The notes beneath the pieces are model-generated. The model saw only the letters and a list, made by a program, of their open reading frames with translations, ran no database searches and was not told where the DNA came from. A stretch of DNA of 64,000 nucleotides from Thiobacillus denitrificans (lineage in GTDB: Bacteria; Pseudomonadota; Gammaproteobacteria; Burkholderiales; Thiobacillaceae), in contig DYIY01000003.1 in NCBI GenBank assembly GCA_020723405.1, positions 124,001-188,000 on the forward strand, in the 5' to 3' direction. Made by a program: the position numbers and the translations under genes. Shown piece by piece: positions 17,902-26,232 of this stretch (positions within the stretch are counted from its first letter, which is position 1; each line of letters starts with the position of its first letter).

Positions 17902-18816
17902 GTGACCCGCGCCAAACCCTGTTCCTTCGCCAAGACCCGCACCCGGGCTGCGCCCAAGCCCACCACCGACGCAGGCGGCATCGTCCGCATGGCGGCCGTG
18001 CAGATGGCCTCCGGCCCCAACGTGGCGGCCAACCTGGCGGAGGCCGAGCGGCTCATCGCCATGGCGGTGGCGGCCGGTGCCAAGCTGGTGGCCCTGCCCG
18101 AGTTCTTCGCCATCATGGGCCTCAAGGAAACCGACAAGGTGGCGGCCCGGGAGAGCGAAGGGAAGGGGCCCATCCAGAAATTCCTGGCCGCCCAGGCCAA
18201 GAAGCATGGCATCTGGCTGGTGGGCGGCTCGGTCCCCTTGGCCTGCGACAACCCGAAAAAGGTGCGCAACGCCTGCCTGGTCTTCGACGACAAGGGCAAA
18301 CAGGTGGCCCGTTACGACAAGATTCACCTGTTCGGCCTGGACCTGGGCAACGAGCGCTACAAGGAGGAAACCACCATCGAACCCGGCGACCGGGTGGTGG
18401 TGGTGGACACCCCCTTCGGCCGCATCGGCCTGTCGGTGTGCTACGACCTGCGCTTCCCCGAGTTGTACCGGGCCATGGGCGTGGTGGACATCATCCTGGT
18501 TCCGGCCGCTTTCACCGCCACCACGGGCAAGGCCCACTTCGAGACCCTGATCCGGGCCCGGGCCATCGAGAACCTGGCCTACGTCATCGCCCCGGCCCAG
18601 GGGGGCTACCACGTGTCCGGCCGGGAAACTCACGGCGACTCCATGATCGTGGACCCCTGGGGCAACATCCTGGACCGCCTGCCCCGGGGCTCCGGCGTGG
18701 TGGTGGCCGGCATCAACCGGGCCTACCAGGAAAGCCTGCGCAAGAGCCTGCCTGCATTGAAACACCGTACCCTGGACTGCGCCTGCGACACCCAGGTGGA
18801 CATCTTCAAACCCTAA
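17902..18816 (+). CDS. nitrilase-superfamily amidase (Nit/deaminated-glutathione-amidase type)
   Basis: Carbon-nitrogen hydrolase with the family Glu-Lys-Cys triad: E in ALPEFFA, K in RYDKIHLF, C in SVCYDLRFPELYR. The last motif and HGDSMIVDPWG are characteristic of the Nit1/Nit2 group, which repairs deaminated glutathione; that substrate is inferred. The start is uncertain. A GTG at 17902 is used here, a GTG at 17836 gives a longer form, and the ATG at 17989 gives MAAVQMASG, close to where family homology begins. No convincing Shine-Dalgarno sequence supports any of them. It is flanked by yhdP and tldD on the same strand. Confidence 0.88.
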   Translation: MTRAKPCSFAKTRTRAAPKPTTDAGGIVRMAAVQMASGPNVAANLAEAERLIAMAVAAGAKLVALPEFFAIMGLKETDKVAARESEGKGPIQKFLAAQAKKHGIWLVGGSVPLACDNPKKVRNACLVFDDKGKQVARYDKIHLFGLDLGNERYKEETTIEPGDRVVVVDTPFGRIGLSVCYDLRFPELYRAMGVVDIILVPAAFTATTGKAHFETLIRARAIENLAYVIAPAQGGYHVSGRETHGDSMIVDPWGNILDRLPRGSGVVVAGINRAYQESLRKSLPALKHRTLDCACDTQVDIFKP

Positions 18817-18849
18817 GCCCGCCCCCTCACCCCTCACCGCCCCACACCC

Positions 18850-20286
18850 ATGTCCCAAGCATTCGCCGCCGCCGAATCCACCCTCCTGGCCCCCAACGCG
18901 GTGGACCCCGCCCAACTGGACGGCATCTTCGGCCAACTGGCCGCCCACAAGGTGGACGACGCCGATCTCTACTTCCAATACACCCGCTCCGAGGCCTGGA
19001 GCCTGGAAGAGGGCCAGGTGAAGTCGGGCAGCTTCAACATCGACCAGGGGGTGGGCGTGCGGGCCGTGGTGGGGGACAAGACCGCCTTCGCCTATTCCGA
19101 TGACATCCGCCTGCCGGCCATCCGGGAGGCTGCCAACACCGTCCGCGCCATCGCCGCCGCCGGCCAGTCGGCCACCGCCCGGGTGCCGGGCCGGGTGGAG
19201 GGGCGCAGCCTCTACGCCCCCCTGGACCCCCTGGCCAGCCTGGCGGAAGCCGACAAGGTGGCCCTGCTGCACCGCCTGGAGGACTACGCCCGCAAGCAGG
19301 ACAGCCGGGTCACCCAGGTCATCGCCAGCCTGGCCGGGGAATACGAGGTCATCTTCGTCACCCGCCTGGACGGCCGCAGCGCCGCCGACGTGCGGCCCCT
19401 TTGCCGGGTCTCCCTGCAAGTCATCGTCGAACAGGACGGTCGCCGGGAACAGGGCAGCGCCGGCGGCGGCGGCCGCTTCGACTACGCCTATTTCAGCGAC
19501 GCCCTGCTCCAGGAATACGCCCGGCTGGCCGTGGAACAGGCCCTCACCAACCTCAACGCCCAGCCCGCCCCCGCCGGCACCATGACCGTGGTGCTGGGCT
19601 CCGGCTGGCCCGGCATCCTGCTCCACGAGGCCATCGGCCACGGCCTGGAGGGCGATTTCAACCGCAAGGGCTCCTCCGCCTTCTCCGGGCGCATCGGCCA
19701 GCGGGTGGCCGCCGACGGCGTCACCGTGGTGGACGACGGCACCATCCCGGACCGGCGCGGCTCCCTCAACGTGGATGACGAGGGCACCCCCAGCCAGCGT
19801 ACCGTGCTCATCGAAAACGGCATCCTGCGCGGCTACATGCAGGACAGCATGAACGCCCGGCTCATGGGCATGGCCCCCACCGGCAACGCCCGCCGGGAGT
19901 CCTTCGCCCACCTGCCCATGCCGCGCATGACCAATACCTACATGCTGGCCGGCGACAAGGACCCCGCCGAAATCCTCCGCTCGGTGAAGAAGGGCCTCTA
20001 CGCCGTGAACTTCGGCGGCGGCCAGGTGGACATCACCAGCGGCAAGTTCGTCTTCTCCGCCGCCGAGGCCTACATGATCGAAGACGGCCGGATCACCTAT
20101 CCCGTGAAGGGCGCCACCCTCATCGGCAACGGCCCCGACGTGCTCACCCGGGTGTCCATGATCGGCAACGACCTGAAGCTGGACCCGGGCGTGGGCACCT
20201 GCGGCAAGGAAGGCCAGAGCGTGCCGGTCGGTGTGGGCCAGCCCACCCTGAAGATCGAGGGGCTGACCGTGGGCGGCACCCACTAG
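18850..20286 (+). CDS. tldD: metalloprotease TldD
   Basis: TldD is the catalytic subunit of the TldD/TldE zinc protease, involved in maturation or degradation of unfolded peptides such as microcins and antitoxins. The 478 residues carry the signature [11 protein letters not shown] with HExxxH at 259-264, and a conserved C-terminal cysteine in [13 protein letters not shown]. No tldE (pmbA) lies in this window, which is common because the two genes are often apart. It starts 33 bp after the nitrilase gene, following a C-rich CCCCTCACCCCTCACC spacer, and is followed after 11 bp by a small coiled-coil gene. Confidence 0.95.
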   Translation: MSQAFAAAESTLLAPNAVDPAQLDGIFGQLAAHKVDDADLYFQYTRSEAWSLEEGQVKSGSFNIDQGVGVRAVVGDKTAFAYSDDIRLPAIREAANTVRAIAAAGQSATARVPGRVEGRSLYAPLDPLASLAEADKVALLHRLEDYARKQDSRVTQVIASLAGEYEVIFVTRLDGRSAADVRPLCRVSLQVIVEQDGRREQGSAGGGGRFDYAYFSDALLQEYARLAVEQALTNLNAQPAPAGTMTVVLGSGWPGILLHEAIGHGLEGDFNRKGSSAFSGRIGQRVAADGVTVVDDGTIPDRRGSLNVDDEGTPSQRTVLIENGILRGYMQDSMNARLMGMAPTGNARRESFAHLPMPRMTNTYMLAGDKDPAEILRSVKKGLYAVNFGGGQVDITSGKFVFSAAEAYMIEDGRITYPVKGATLIGNGPDVLTRVSMIGNDLKLDPGVGTCGKEGQSVPVGVGQPTLKIEGLTVGGTH

Positions 20287-20297
20287 GCGGGCGGGTC

Positions 20298-20744
20298 ATG
20301 ATCGGCTTCCTCATCAAGCTGGCCGTGCTGCTGGTGATCGGCGTGCTGGCCTACAACTACTTCTTCGGCACCGACGCGGAGAAGGCCCAGTCCGCCAAGG
20401 CCTTCGGCCAGATGAAGGACGTGGCCGTGTCGGTGGGGGAACTGGCCAAGGCGGAGAAGGAGAAGTTCGACGCCGGCAAGTACGACACCGCCCTGGACAA
20501 GCTGGGTGCCGCCTACGTGAAACTGCGGGAAGGCGCCCAGAAGCTGGACGCCGGCCTGCTCAAGCGCATCGACGGCCTGGAGCGGCGGAAGAAGGCCCTG
20601 GAGGAAGACCTGGCGGAACTGGAGAAGAGCGACCTGCCCCCCGAGGAGCAGGCCAAGCGCAAGGCCAGGCTGCTGAAGGAACTGGAAGCCCTGGAAAAGG
20701 ACTCCGCCACCCTGGCGCAAGACGCCGCCGGGCAGGGGAAGTAA
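20298..20744 (+). CDS. small membrane-anchored coiled-coil protein, function unknown
   Basis: 148 residues. Residues 4-24 (FLIKLAVLLVIGVLAYNYF) form one hydrophobic segment, and the remainder is highly charged and helical with heptad-like runs (LERRKKALEEDLAELEKSD), so a membrane-anchored coiled coil is likely. No family is recognised. Its GC-rich codon use matches its neighbours, supporting a real gene. It starts 11 bp after tldD and is probably in the same transcript; it converges on the next gene, with only 4 bp between stop codons. Confidence 0.7.
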   Translation: MIGFLIKLAVLLVIGVLAYNYFFGTDAEKAQSAKAFGQMKDVAVSVGELAKAEKEKFDAGKYDTALDKLGAAYVKLREGAQKLDAGLLKRIDGLERRKKALEEDLAELEKSDLPPEEQAKRKARLLKELEALEKDSATLAQDAAGQGK

Positions 20745-20748
20745 GCCC

Positions 20749-21183
20749 CTAGCGGGGCGCCGGCAGGACCCCGGGGTTCACCGCAGGCGCCGGGGGAAAA
20801 GCGGGCGAAGTCGGCGTATCCAGCATCTCCCGGGCGCCCACCACGAAATACTCCGTCTCCCCGAAGCAGGACGAGGGGATGAACTTGTGCTGCTGGTAAT
20901 GCAGCACCACCCGCTTGCCGGACAGGGCATTGATCTGCTCCGCCATGGCATCTTCCCGCACGGTGAAGGAGAACTTCTCCGGAATCGCCCCGGGCATGGT
21001 CACCATGGCGATCTCCCCCTCCCAGGTCTTGCACAGCCAGCCCTTCTTGGAAAACTTCTGCACGTAGCCGGCCCGGTCGCCTTCGGAGTAGCTCCAGTTG
21101 AGGGAGAGCCAGACCCAGGCCAGGACGAGAAGCACGGAGAGGGAGAGAAGCGCAGCGAGAATACGAAAGGCTTTGTTGTGCAT
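20749..21183 (-). CDS. small single-pass membrane or exported protein, function unknown
   Basis: 144 residues starting MHNKAFRILAALLSLSVLLVLAWVW, an N-terminal anchor or uncleaved signal. The body contains KGWLCKTWEGEIAMV and a second cysteine in SSCFGETEYFVV, a possible disulfide pair. Similar short proteins are sometimes labelled 6-phosphogluconate dehydrogenase in betaproteobacterial genomes, but nothing here resembles that enzyme. The ATG at 21183 is used; a TTG twelve bases upstream falls inside a palindrome. The gene converges on the preceding one. A Pro-rich tail ends the protein. Confidence 0.7.
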   Translation of the reverse strand: MHNKAFRILAALLSLSVLLVLAWVWLSLNWSYSEGDRAGYVQKFSKKGWLCKTWEGEIAMVTMPGAIPEKFSFTVREDAMAEQINALSGKRVVLHYQQHKFIPSSCFGETEYFVVGAREMLDTPTSPAFPPAPAVNPGVLPAPR

Positions 21184-21525
21184 ACTGGTTTGCAAACCTG
21201 GAATCGTGTGGAGGAATGTTCGGGCTCGTGAATCGGTGGGCTACACCACGGAAAATGCTGACCATGGAGTCGGTTCTTGATGCATGAGCCGATTCTATGT
21301 CCCTGAGGCGCGGCCATCACAGCACAAATCCGAAGATCTGGCGCTGCGGCGTGCTCGAACGAGATCCCCCGGCGGGCCGCACGATCCCCGAATCGTCCGC
21401 GCCCGTCGGCCGGCTCGCCAGGACCCGCGCTTCGAGCATGGGCCCGGCACCCGGCTGGAGGCCAGGTCCGGGGATGCGCTAGGATTTGCAGGAAGCCGCT
21501 TTCAGATCGGCGTGGGAGGTCCACC
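21184..21525. other. 342-bp intergenic region
   Basis: Besides the palindrome at 21187-21198, this stretch contains loosely paired GAATCGG (about 21231) and CCGATTC (about 21290) arms and otherwise unremarkable GC-rich sequence. Reading frames through it on both strands are Arg/Pro-rich and look non-coding. Promoters for the two flanking divergent genes are expected here, but none is clear. A weak GGGAGG precedes the downstream plus-strand gene. Confidence 0.5.
21187..21198. promoter_or_regulatory. 12-bp perfect palindrome at the start of a minus-strand gene
   Basis: GGTTTGCAAACC is a perfect palindrome lying 4 bases before the minus-strand ATG at 21183, where its ribosome binding site should be. 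It could be an operator or could hide the ribosome site. Only the palindrome itself is seen; function is inference. Confidence 0.35.
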
Positions 21526-21963
21526 ATGAATCGTCTTCTTGTCCTGCTTGTCCTGGCGGGCGCCTTGGCCTTGCCCGTGGCCCAGGCGGCCTATCGGTGC
21601 GAAATCGAGGCACGGATCATTTACCAGGATGAACCCTGTCACCCCGGGGCTGGCGCCCCGGTGCTCGTCGATCCGATGAACCCCACAGCCGAGGAAGCCG
21701 AGCGGGCCAGGCAAAGGGCAGTCCGCGACCAGGAGGAACTTCGTCGTTTCGAGAAGGAACGCGCCGAGGCGGAGAAAAAGCGTCAGGCGGAAGAGCGCGC
21801 CAACCAGCACAGCAGGGAACACAAGTCCAATAAACCCAGCTGCGCCGAACTGGCGGACGAGGCCGTGGAGTTGGAAGACAGTGCCCGGATCGACCCGAAG
21901 GACAGCAAGCTCAAGGACAAGGCCAAGCGCGCCCTGCAACGCTACGAAAAGACCTGTCTCTGA
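21526..21963 (+). CDS. exported DUF4124-like protein with coiled-coil centre
   Basis: 145 residues. A clear signal peptide (MNRLLVLLVLAGALALPVAQA) is followed by YRCEIEARIIYQDEPC, resembling the start of the DUF4124 domain (usually Y-W-x-D/E-x-x-G...). The centre is a charged helix rich in E, R and K (about residues 50-100), and the C-terminus has two cysteines (SCAEL, KTCL). It is likely periplasmic with one or two disulfides. Function is unknown. Another DUF4124 protein is encoded at 41404-42009. It converges on metY. Confidence 0.75.
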   Translation: MNRLLVLLVLAGALALPVAQAAYRCEIEARIIYQDEPCHPGAGAPVLVDPMNPTAEEAERARQRAVRDQEELRRFEKERAEAEKKRQAEERANQHSREHKSNKPSCAELADEAVELEDSARIDPKDSKLKDKAKRALQRYEKTCL

Positions 21964-21984
21964 GTTGCTGCCGGGCCCGCTGGA

Positions 21985-23259
21985 CTACTTTGCCGCCGCC
22001 AGGGCCTGCCCGATGTCCTCCATCAGGTCGTCGATGTGCTCGATGCCGATGGACAGGCGCACCAGGTCTTCCGAGACGCCGGCCTTGGCCAGTTCGTCCG
22101 GGGACAGTTGCCGGTGGGTGGTGGTGGCCGGGTGGCAGGCCAGGCTCTTGGCGTCGCCGATGTTCACCAGGCGCACCACCAGCTTGAGGGCGTCGATGAA
22201 CTTGGCGCCGGCTTCCCGGCCACCCTTGATGCCGAAGGAGACGATGCCCGAGGCCTTGCCGTTCATGTACTTCTGCACCAGGCCGTGGTCCTTGCTGTCG
22301 GGCAGGCCGGCGTAGTTGACCCAGGACACTTGCGGGTGGGACTGCAGGTGCTTGGCCACCGCCAGGGCGTTGTCGCAGATGCGGTCCATGCGCAGGTGCA
22401 GGGTTTCGATGCCCTGCAGGATGAGGAAGCTGTTGAAGGGGCTGATGGCCGCGCCCATGTTGCGCAGGGGCACCACCCGGGCCCGGCCGATGTAGGCCGC
22501 CGGGCCCAGGGCTTCGGTGTAGACCACGCCGTGGTAGGAGGCGTCGGGCTCGTTGAGGCGGGCGAAGCGGACCTTGTGGTCGGCCCAGGGGAACTTGCCG
22601 GAGTCGACGATGCAGCCGCCGATGCTGTTGCCGTGGCCGCCCAGGTATTTGGTGAGGGCGTGGACCACGATGTCGGCACCGTGCTCGAAGGGCCGGCACA
22701 GGTAGGGGGTGGGCACGGTGTTGTCGACGATGAGGGGCACGCCGTTGGCGTGGGCCAGCTCGGCCAGCTTCTCGAAGTCGGTGACGTTGCCCAGGGGGTT
22801 GCCCACGGATTCGCAGAACAGGGCCTTGGTGCGGTTGTCGATGAGCTTGGCGAAGCTGTCCGGCTCCCGGTAGTCGGCGAAGCGCACCTCGATGCCGTAG
22901 CGGGGCAGGGTGTGGGCGAACAGGTTGTAGGTGCCGCCGTACAGGGTGGAGCTGGTGACGATGTTGTCCCCGGCTTCGGCGATGGTCATGATGGCGTAGG
23001 TGATGGCCGCCATGCCCGAGGCCAGGGCCAGGCCGGCGATGCCTCCTTCCATTTCCGCGACGCGCTTTTCCAGCACGTCGGTGGTGGGGTTCATGATGCG
23101 GGTGTAGATGTTGCCCGCCACCTTCAGGTCGAACAGGTCGGCGCCGTGCTGGGTGGAGTCGAAGGCGTAGGAGGTGGTCTGGTAGATGGGCGGCACCACG
23201 GCCTTGGTGGTGGGGTCCGGGCTGTAGCCGCCGTGCACGGCGATGGTTTCGAGTTTCAT
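21985..23259 (-). CDS. metY: O-acetylhomoserine sulfhydrylase MetY
   Basis: PLP enzyme making homocysteine from O-acetylhomoserine and sulfide (or methionine from methanethiol). The 424 residues show the Cys/Met-metabolism fold: YTRIMNPTTDVLEKR, GMAAITYAIMTI, and the PLP lysine in VVHALTKYLGGHGNSIGG. The C-terminal LSIGIEHIDDLMEDI is typical of the family. The start at 23259 is preceded by AAGGAGA. It complements metH in methionine synthesis. It stands alone, with a 54-bp gap to the nuclease gene upstream on the same strand. Confidence 0.95.
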   Translation of the reverse strand: MKLETIAVHGGYSPDPTTKAVVPPIYQTTSYAFDSTQHGADLFDLKVAGNIYTRIMNPTTDVLEKRVAEMEGGIAGLALASGMAAITYAIMTIAEAGDNIVTSSTLYGGTYNLFAHTLPRYGIEVRFADYREPDSFAKLIDNRTKALFCESVGNPLGNVTDFEKLAELAHANGVPLIVDNTVPTPYLCRPFEHGADIVVHALTKYLGGHGNSIGGCIVDSGKFPWADHKVRFARLNEPDASYHGVVYTEALGPAAYIGRARVVPLRNMGAAISPFNSFLILQGIETLHLRMDRICDNALAVAKHLQSHPQVSWVNYAGLPDSKDHGLVQKYMNGKASGIVSFGIKGGREAGAKFIDALKLVVRLVNIGDAKSLACHPATTTHRQLSPDELAKAGVSEDLVRLSIGIEHIDDLMEDIGQALAAAK

Positions 23260-23313
23260 GTTGTCTCCTTCGGTGGGTGCTGCCTGATTTTCTGTTGGGG
23301 TAAAGCCGGCGGA

Positions 23314-25929
23314 TTATGCCTGATGCTCGCGCCGGCATAGCCCGCGCATCTCGCACCAGGAACAGGTCTGGGGCGCCCCCTGGGCGGGCAGGGGGGCCCC
23401 GGCGGCCAGGCCGGCCAGGGTGGCGGCCAGCCGCTCGCCTTCCAGGGCGGCCTGGGCCGCCAGGTCGCCCTTGCGGGCCAGGATGTCCACCTTGTCGTCG
23501 TCCACGCCGACGAAGCCCGCCTCCGCCGCGCCGGTGAGCCAGGCGTAGGTGGTGAGTTGCGCGTCCTCGGCGGCCTCGTCCAGTTTCTTGCGCAGGACGT
23601 CCCGGGCCTGGGTCTTGTAGTCCAACACGGCCACGGCGCCGGCCTTGTCTTCCAGCCGGTCCACCCGGCCGTGGAGCAGGGTGCTGCCGCCGGGCCACGT
23701 CACCTCCCGTTCCACCCGCTGTTCGCCGGCCTGGAAGGCGTAGCCGGCCTGCTCCCGGGCCTGGGCCCAGTCCAGGTAGGCACCGTGCTGACGCTCCCAG
23801 CGCAGCCGCCAGGCCAGGGCCAGGTAGCTGGCGGCTTCGGCGGGGGCGAAGGCCTCCCGGGTGAGTGCGGCGAGTTGGGTTTCAAGGACGCTGCGGTCAT
23901 GGTCGGCCAGCCGGGGGTAGGCTGCATGGAATCCGGCCAGGACCTGGTGGACCAGGCTGCCGTAGTCGGCCTTCTCCATTTCCTCCTGGACTTCGTCCCG
24001 CTCGTTGAGGCCCAGTTGATGGCGGGCGTGGAACTGGTAGGGACAGGCCACCAGGCTTTGCCAGGCGCTGACACTGAGGCGGGCCGGCACGCCCGGGGAA
24101 GCGGGGGATGGGACAAGGGCGGGGGGTGTTTCGTCCGCGCCGGGGCCATCGGCGGGGGGCGCCGGCTCCAGCCAGGGGCGACCCCAGGCGGCTTGATGGA
24201 AAGCGTCCAGGTGGACCAGCCAGGGGGACAGGGGCACGGGTTCGCCCTGTTCCTCGGCCTGCCAGACGAATACCGCCCGGGGGGCCCGGGCCAGCAGGTC
24301 CATCAGGTCGGCGCGCAGTTCCTCTTCCTTCTCCAGGGCGCCGGGCAGGCCCAGTTGCCGGCGGGCCGCATCGTTGAACAGGCCGCTGGCCGGGGGGGGG
24401 GGCAGGTGGGCAGCCCCGGCCCCCAGCAGGATCACCCCTTCCACCTCCCGGGTGTGGGCGGCGCCAAGGTGGGTGAGGCGCAGGGGGCTCAGGACCGTGT
24501 CGTCCAGGAAGGTGCCTTCCTCCAGATGCAAAAACAGCCAGCGCCGCCAGTCGGCCAGGGGGTAGCGGGCCCGGTGGCCGGCGCTTTCCGCGGCCAGCCG
24601 GTCCAGCAGGCTCAACAGTTGCCGGCCCACCGGGTCGGCCCCCAGAGCGGGACGGATGGCCAGGGCCCCCAGCAGGTCCAGCCAGCGGCGGGTCCACTCC
24701 TGGAGACTGCGCCTGCCCCGGGCGAAGCCGGTCAGGGCACCGTCGAGCCGGGCCAGCACGGCTTTTGCCGCGTCCAGGCCCAGTTGCCGGGCCAGGGCCT
24801 GGTGGCCGGCCAGCCCGTCGGGGGCACCGTGGCGGCGGAAGGCTTCGTCCAGTTGCTGGGCGGCCCGCTCCCGCAGGCCCGGATCGTCGGCCAGCACGTA
24901 GGGCGAGTGGAGGAAATCCAGCAGGTCCCGGAACCAGGCGTTGCCCGTCACCAGGCGCAGGGTGGCGTCCAGGGCATGGCTGGCAGAGGCGGTGGTGAAG
25001 GCCCAGCCGGTCTCGTCCTGGGCCAGGATGCCGCGCCGTTCCAGGAGAGCCCGCAGGCGCCGGGCCATGAGCCGGTCCAGGGCCACCAGCAGGATCTGCC
25101 GGCGGCCTTCCGCCAACCAGTCCAGCAGCACGGCTTCGGCGCTCCGGGCGGCGGCCTCCAGGCCCGGGGCGGCCAGCAAACGGACGCTGCCATGCAACAG
25201 GCTGCGCGGAAATCCCGCTGCCAGGCTGTGGGCCCGTTGGGCCAGGGGCGGCCCAGCGGCCGGGACGCGCCAGGCTGCCTGTAAGAGGGCCAGGCGGTCC
25301 GGGTGGTCCGGCGGCGTGGGCAGTTCGATGACCGGGGCCCGCTGCCGCCAGGTCGCCAGAAAATCCTCTTCCACGCCGCTGCGTACCACCCGGCCCAACA
25401 CGTAGAGGGGACAGTCGGCCCGGCCGGCCCGGCGCAGCAGACGTCGCCCGCGCAGGGCGGCGGCGCCGGGCCGGCCGCTGCGGGCCAGGGCCTTCCACAC
25501 TTCCCGGGCCAGGCCGGCTTCCAGATCCAGGTAGCGGTTGCGGCCCCGGGCCAGATGTTCCCAAACGGTCTCGGGCGCCCCCCGAGCATCCAGTTCGTCC
25601 AGCAGGCCCAGCAGATCCCGGGCCGCTTCCCAGAGGGTCCCGTCCGGCACCTGGCCACTCTTTTCCAGGAAGTCCCGCAAGACGGCCAGACGGACGCTGT
25701 CCGGCTCTGCGTCCTCGTCGGGCCGAGCGTCTTCCGCCGCCAGATCGGCCAGGGTCAGGATGACCGGCGGACGCAGGTGGCGCCCCGGCAGGGTGGCCAC
25801 CAGGGCCTGGCGAAAAGCCTGGGCGGCGTGATGATGGGGGGCGACCAGCAGGGTGTCGGAGTAATCCGGCGTGCGTTCGCCTTCGCGTTCCAGGAAGGCC
25901 AGGGCAGCAGGCAGCAGGGTGGCAGGCAT
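23314..25929 (-). CDS. AddB-like PD-(D/E)XK nuclease with Fe-S cysteines
   Basis: 871 residues. The C-terminal ~230 residues form a RecB-type nuclease: GSLVHQVLAGFH, then LDYKTQ carrying the catalytic D and K. The cysteines C629 (VACPYQF) and the terminal CSWCEMRGLC match the iron-sulfur staple of AddB nucleases. The rest resembles an inactivated helicase, with no Walker A lysine motif. It is expected to work with an AddA helicase-nuclease in double-strand-break end processing, but no addA adjoins it here. The ATG at 25929 is used; the same frame is open upstream across the terminator to a GTG at 26010. Its leader contains a promoter and a terminator. Confidence 0.82.
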   Translation of the reverse strand: MPATLLPAALAFLEREGERTPDYSDTLLVAPHHHAAQAFRQALVATLPGRHLRPPVILTLADLAAEDARPDEDAEPDSVRLAVLRDFLEKSGQVPDGTLWEAARDLLGLLDELDARGAPETVWEHLARGRNRYLDLEAGLAREVWKALARSGRPGAAALRGRRLLRRAGRADCPLYVLGRVVRSGVEEDFLATWRQRAPVIELPTPPDHPDRLALLQAAWRVPAAGPPLAQRAHSLAAGFPRSLLHGSVRLLAAPGLEAAARSAEAVLLDWLAEGRRQILLVALDRLMARRLRALLERRGILAQDETGWAFTTASASHALDATLRLVTGNAWFRDLLDFLHSPYVLADDPGLRERAAQQLDEAFRRHGAPDGLAGHQALARQLGLDAAKAVLARLDGALTGFARGRRSLQEWTRRWLDLLGALAIRPALGADPVGRQLLSLLDRLAAESAGHRARYPLADWRRWLFLHLEEGTFLDDTVLSPLRLTHLGAAHTREVEGVILLGAGAAHLPPPPASGLFNDAARRQLGLPGALEKEEELRADLMDLLARAPRAVFVWQAEEQGEPVPLSPWLVHLDAFHQAAWGRPWLEPAPPADGPGADETPPALVPSPASPGVPARLSVSAWQSLVACPYQFHARHQLGLNERDEVQEEMEKADYGSLVHQVLAGFHAAYPRLADHDRSVLETQLAALTREAFAPAEAASYLALAWRLRWERQHGAYLDWAQAREQAGYAFQAGEQRVEREVTWPGGSTLLHGRVDRLEDKAGAVAVLDYKTQARDVLRKKLDEAAEDAQLTTYAWLTGAAEAGFVGVDDDKVDILARKGDLAAQAALEGERLAATLAGLAAGAPLPAQGAPQTCSWCEMRGLCRREHQA

Positions 25930-25955
25930 GGGCCCATTGTCCCGGCCGGCCGCAC

Positions 25956-25984
25956 AAAAAAAAACCCCGGTTTGTGACCGGGGT
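25956..25984 (-). terminator. strong Rho-independent terminator
   Basis: On the minus strand an 8-bp stem, ACCCCGGT/ACCGGGGT, with a 5-nt loop is followed by nine T residues. This is an excellent intrinsic terminator for leftward transcription. It lies 26 nt before the ATG of the AddB-like gene, so it ends a short upstream transcript or attenuates that gene. Confidence 0.9.
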
Positions 25985-26078
25985 GAAGAGAGGAGGAGGA
26001 TGTCAGCCACACCGGTGCAGGTGCGCGGCCAACAATCCCGACCCGAATACCCGATGGCTCAGGGCACCCGGGGGGGAT

Positions 26079-26117
26079 TCAACACGAAACGCATCGCCAC
26101 TCGCGCGGTAAACGCAT
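26079..26117 (-). CDS. 12-codon leaderless frame in the small-RNA unit
   Basis: ATG at 26117 opens MRLPREWRCVSC and stops. The predicted transcription start is only 2-4 nt upstream, so translation would be leaderless. The two Cys, one Trp and three Arg in 12 codons recall leader peptides that sense translation, but this is inference from composition and position. The frame may equally be fortuitous. Confidence 0.3.
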   Translation of the reverse strand: MRLPREWRCVSC

Positions 26118-26127
26118 TTCAGATACG

Positions 26128-26156
26128 AATATATGAAATAGAAGCCCTTGTGTCAA
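26128..26156 (-). promoter_or_regulatory. near-consensus sigma-70 promoter
   Basis: Minus strand: TTGACA (26156-26151), a 17-nt spacer, then TATATT (26133-26128), in an AT-rich island unlike the surrounding GC-rich sequence. The predicted start is near 26121. It is the strongest promoter I can read in the window. Confidence 0.8.
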
Positions 26157-26232
26157 ACTGGTTTTTATATGGTGGTAACCTGCCTTACCCCCATGGGGTG
26201 AATCCCCTTCCGACACCTTGCCCAACGTAGTT

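Larger units (their letters stand above)
25956..26121 (-). ncRNA. candidate ~165-nt small RNA or attenuated leader
   Basis: Bounded by a near-consensus sigma-70 promoter (26128-26156) and an intrinsic terminator (25956-25984), both on the minus strand. Just before the terminator stem the RNA would carry TCCTCCTCCTCTCTTC (26000 to 25985), a CCU-repeat complementary to Shine-Dalgarno sequences and a common seed type in trans-acting regulatory RNAs. It begins with a possible leaderless 12-codon frame. Two readings fit: a stand-alone regulatory RNA, or a leader peptide/attenuator controlling the AddB-like gene 26 nt downstream. No RNA family was recognised. Confidence 0.65.

Noticed and set aside
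21000-21527. Minus-strand frame of about 175 codons across the 21.2-21.5 kb gap
   Set aside because: It overlaps the better-supported small membrane-protein gene in another frame, and its composition is Arg/Pro/His-rich without signal or motif.
25871-26230. Plus-strand frame through the small-RNA region
   Set aside because: It runs through the terminator and promoter sequence of the opposite strand; the AGGAGGAGG directly abuts its ATG with no spacing, and the product has no recognisable character.
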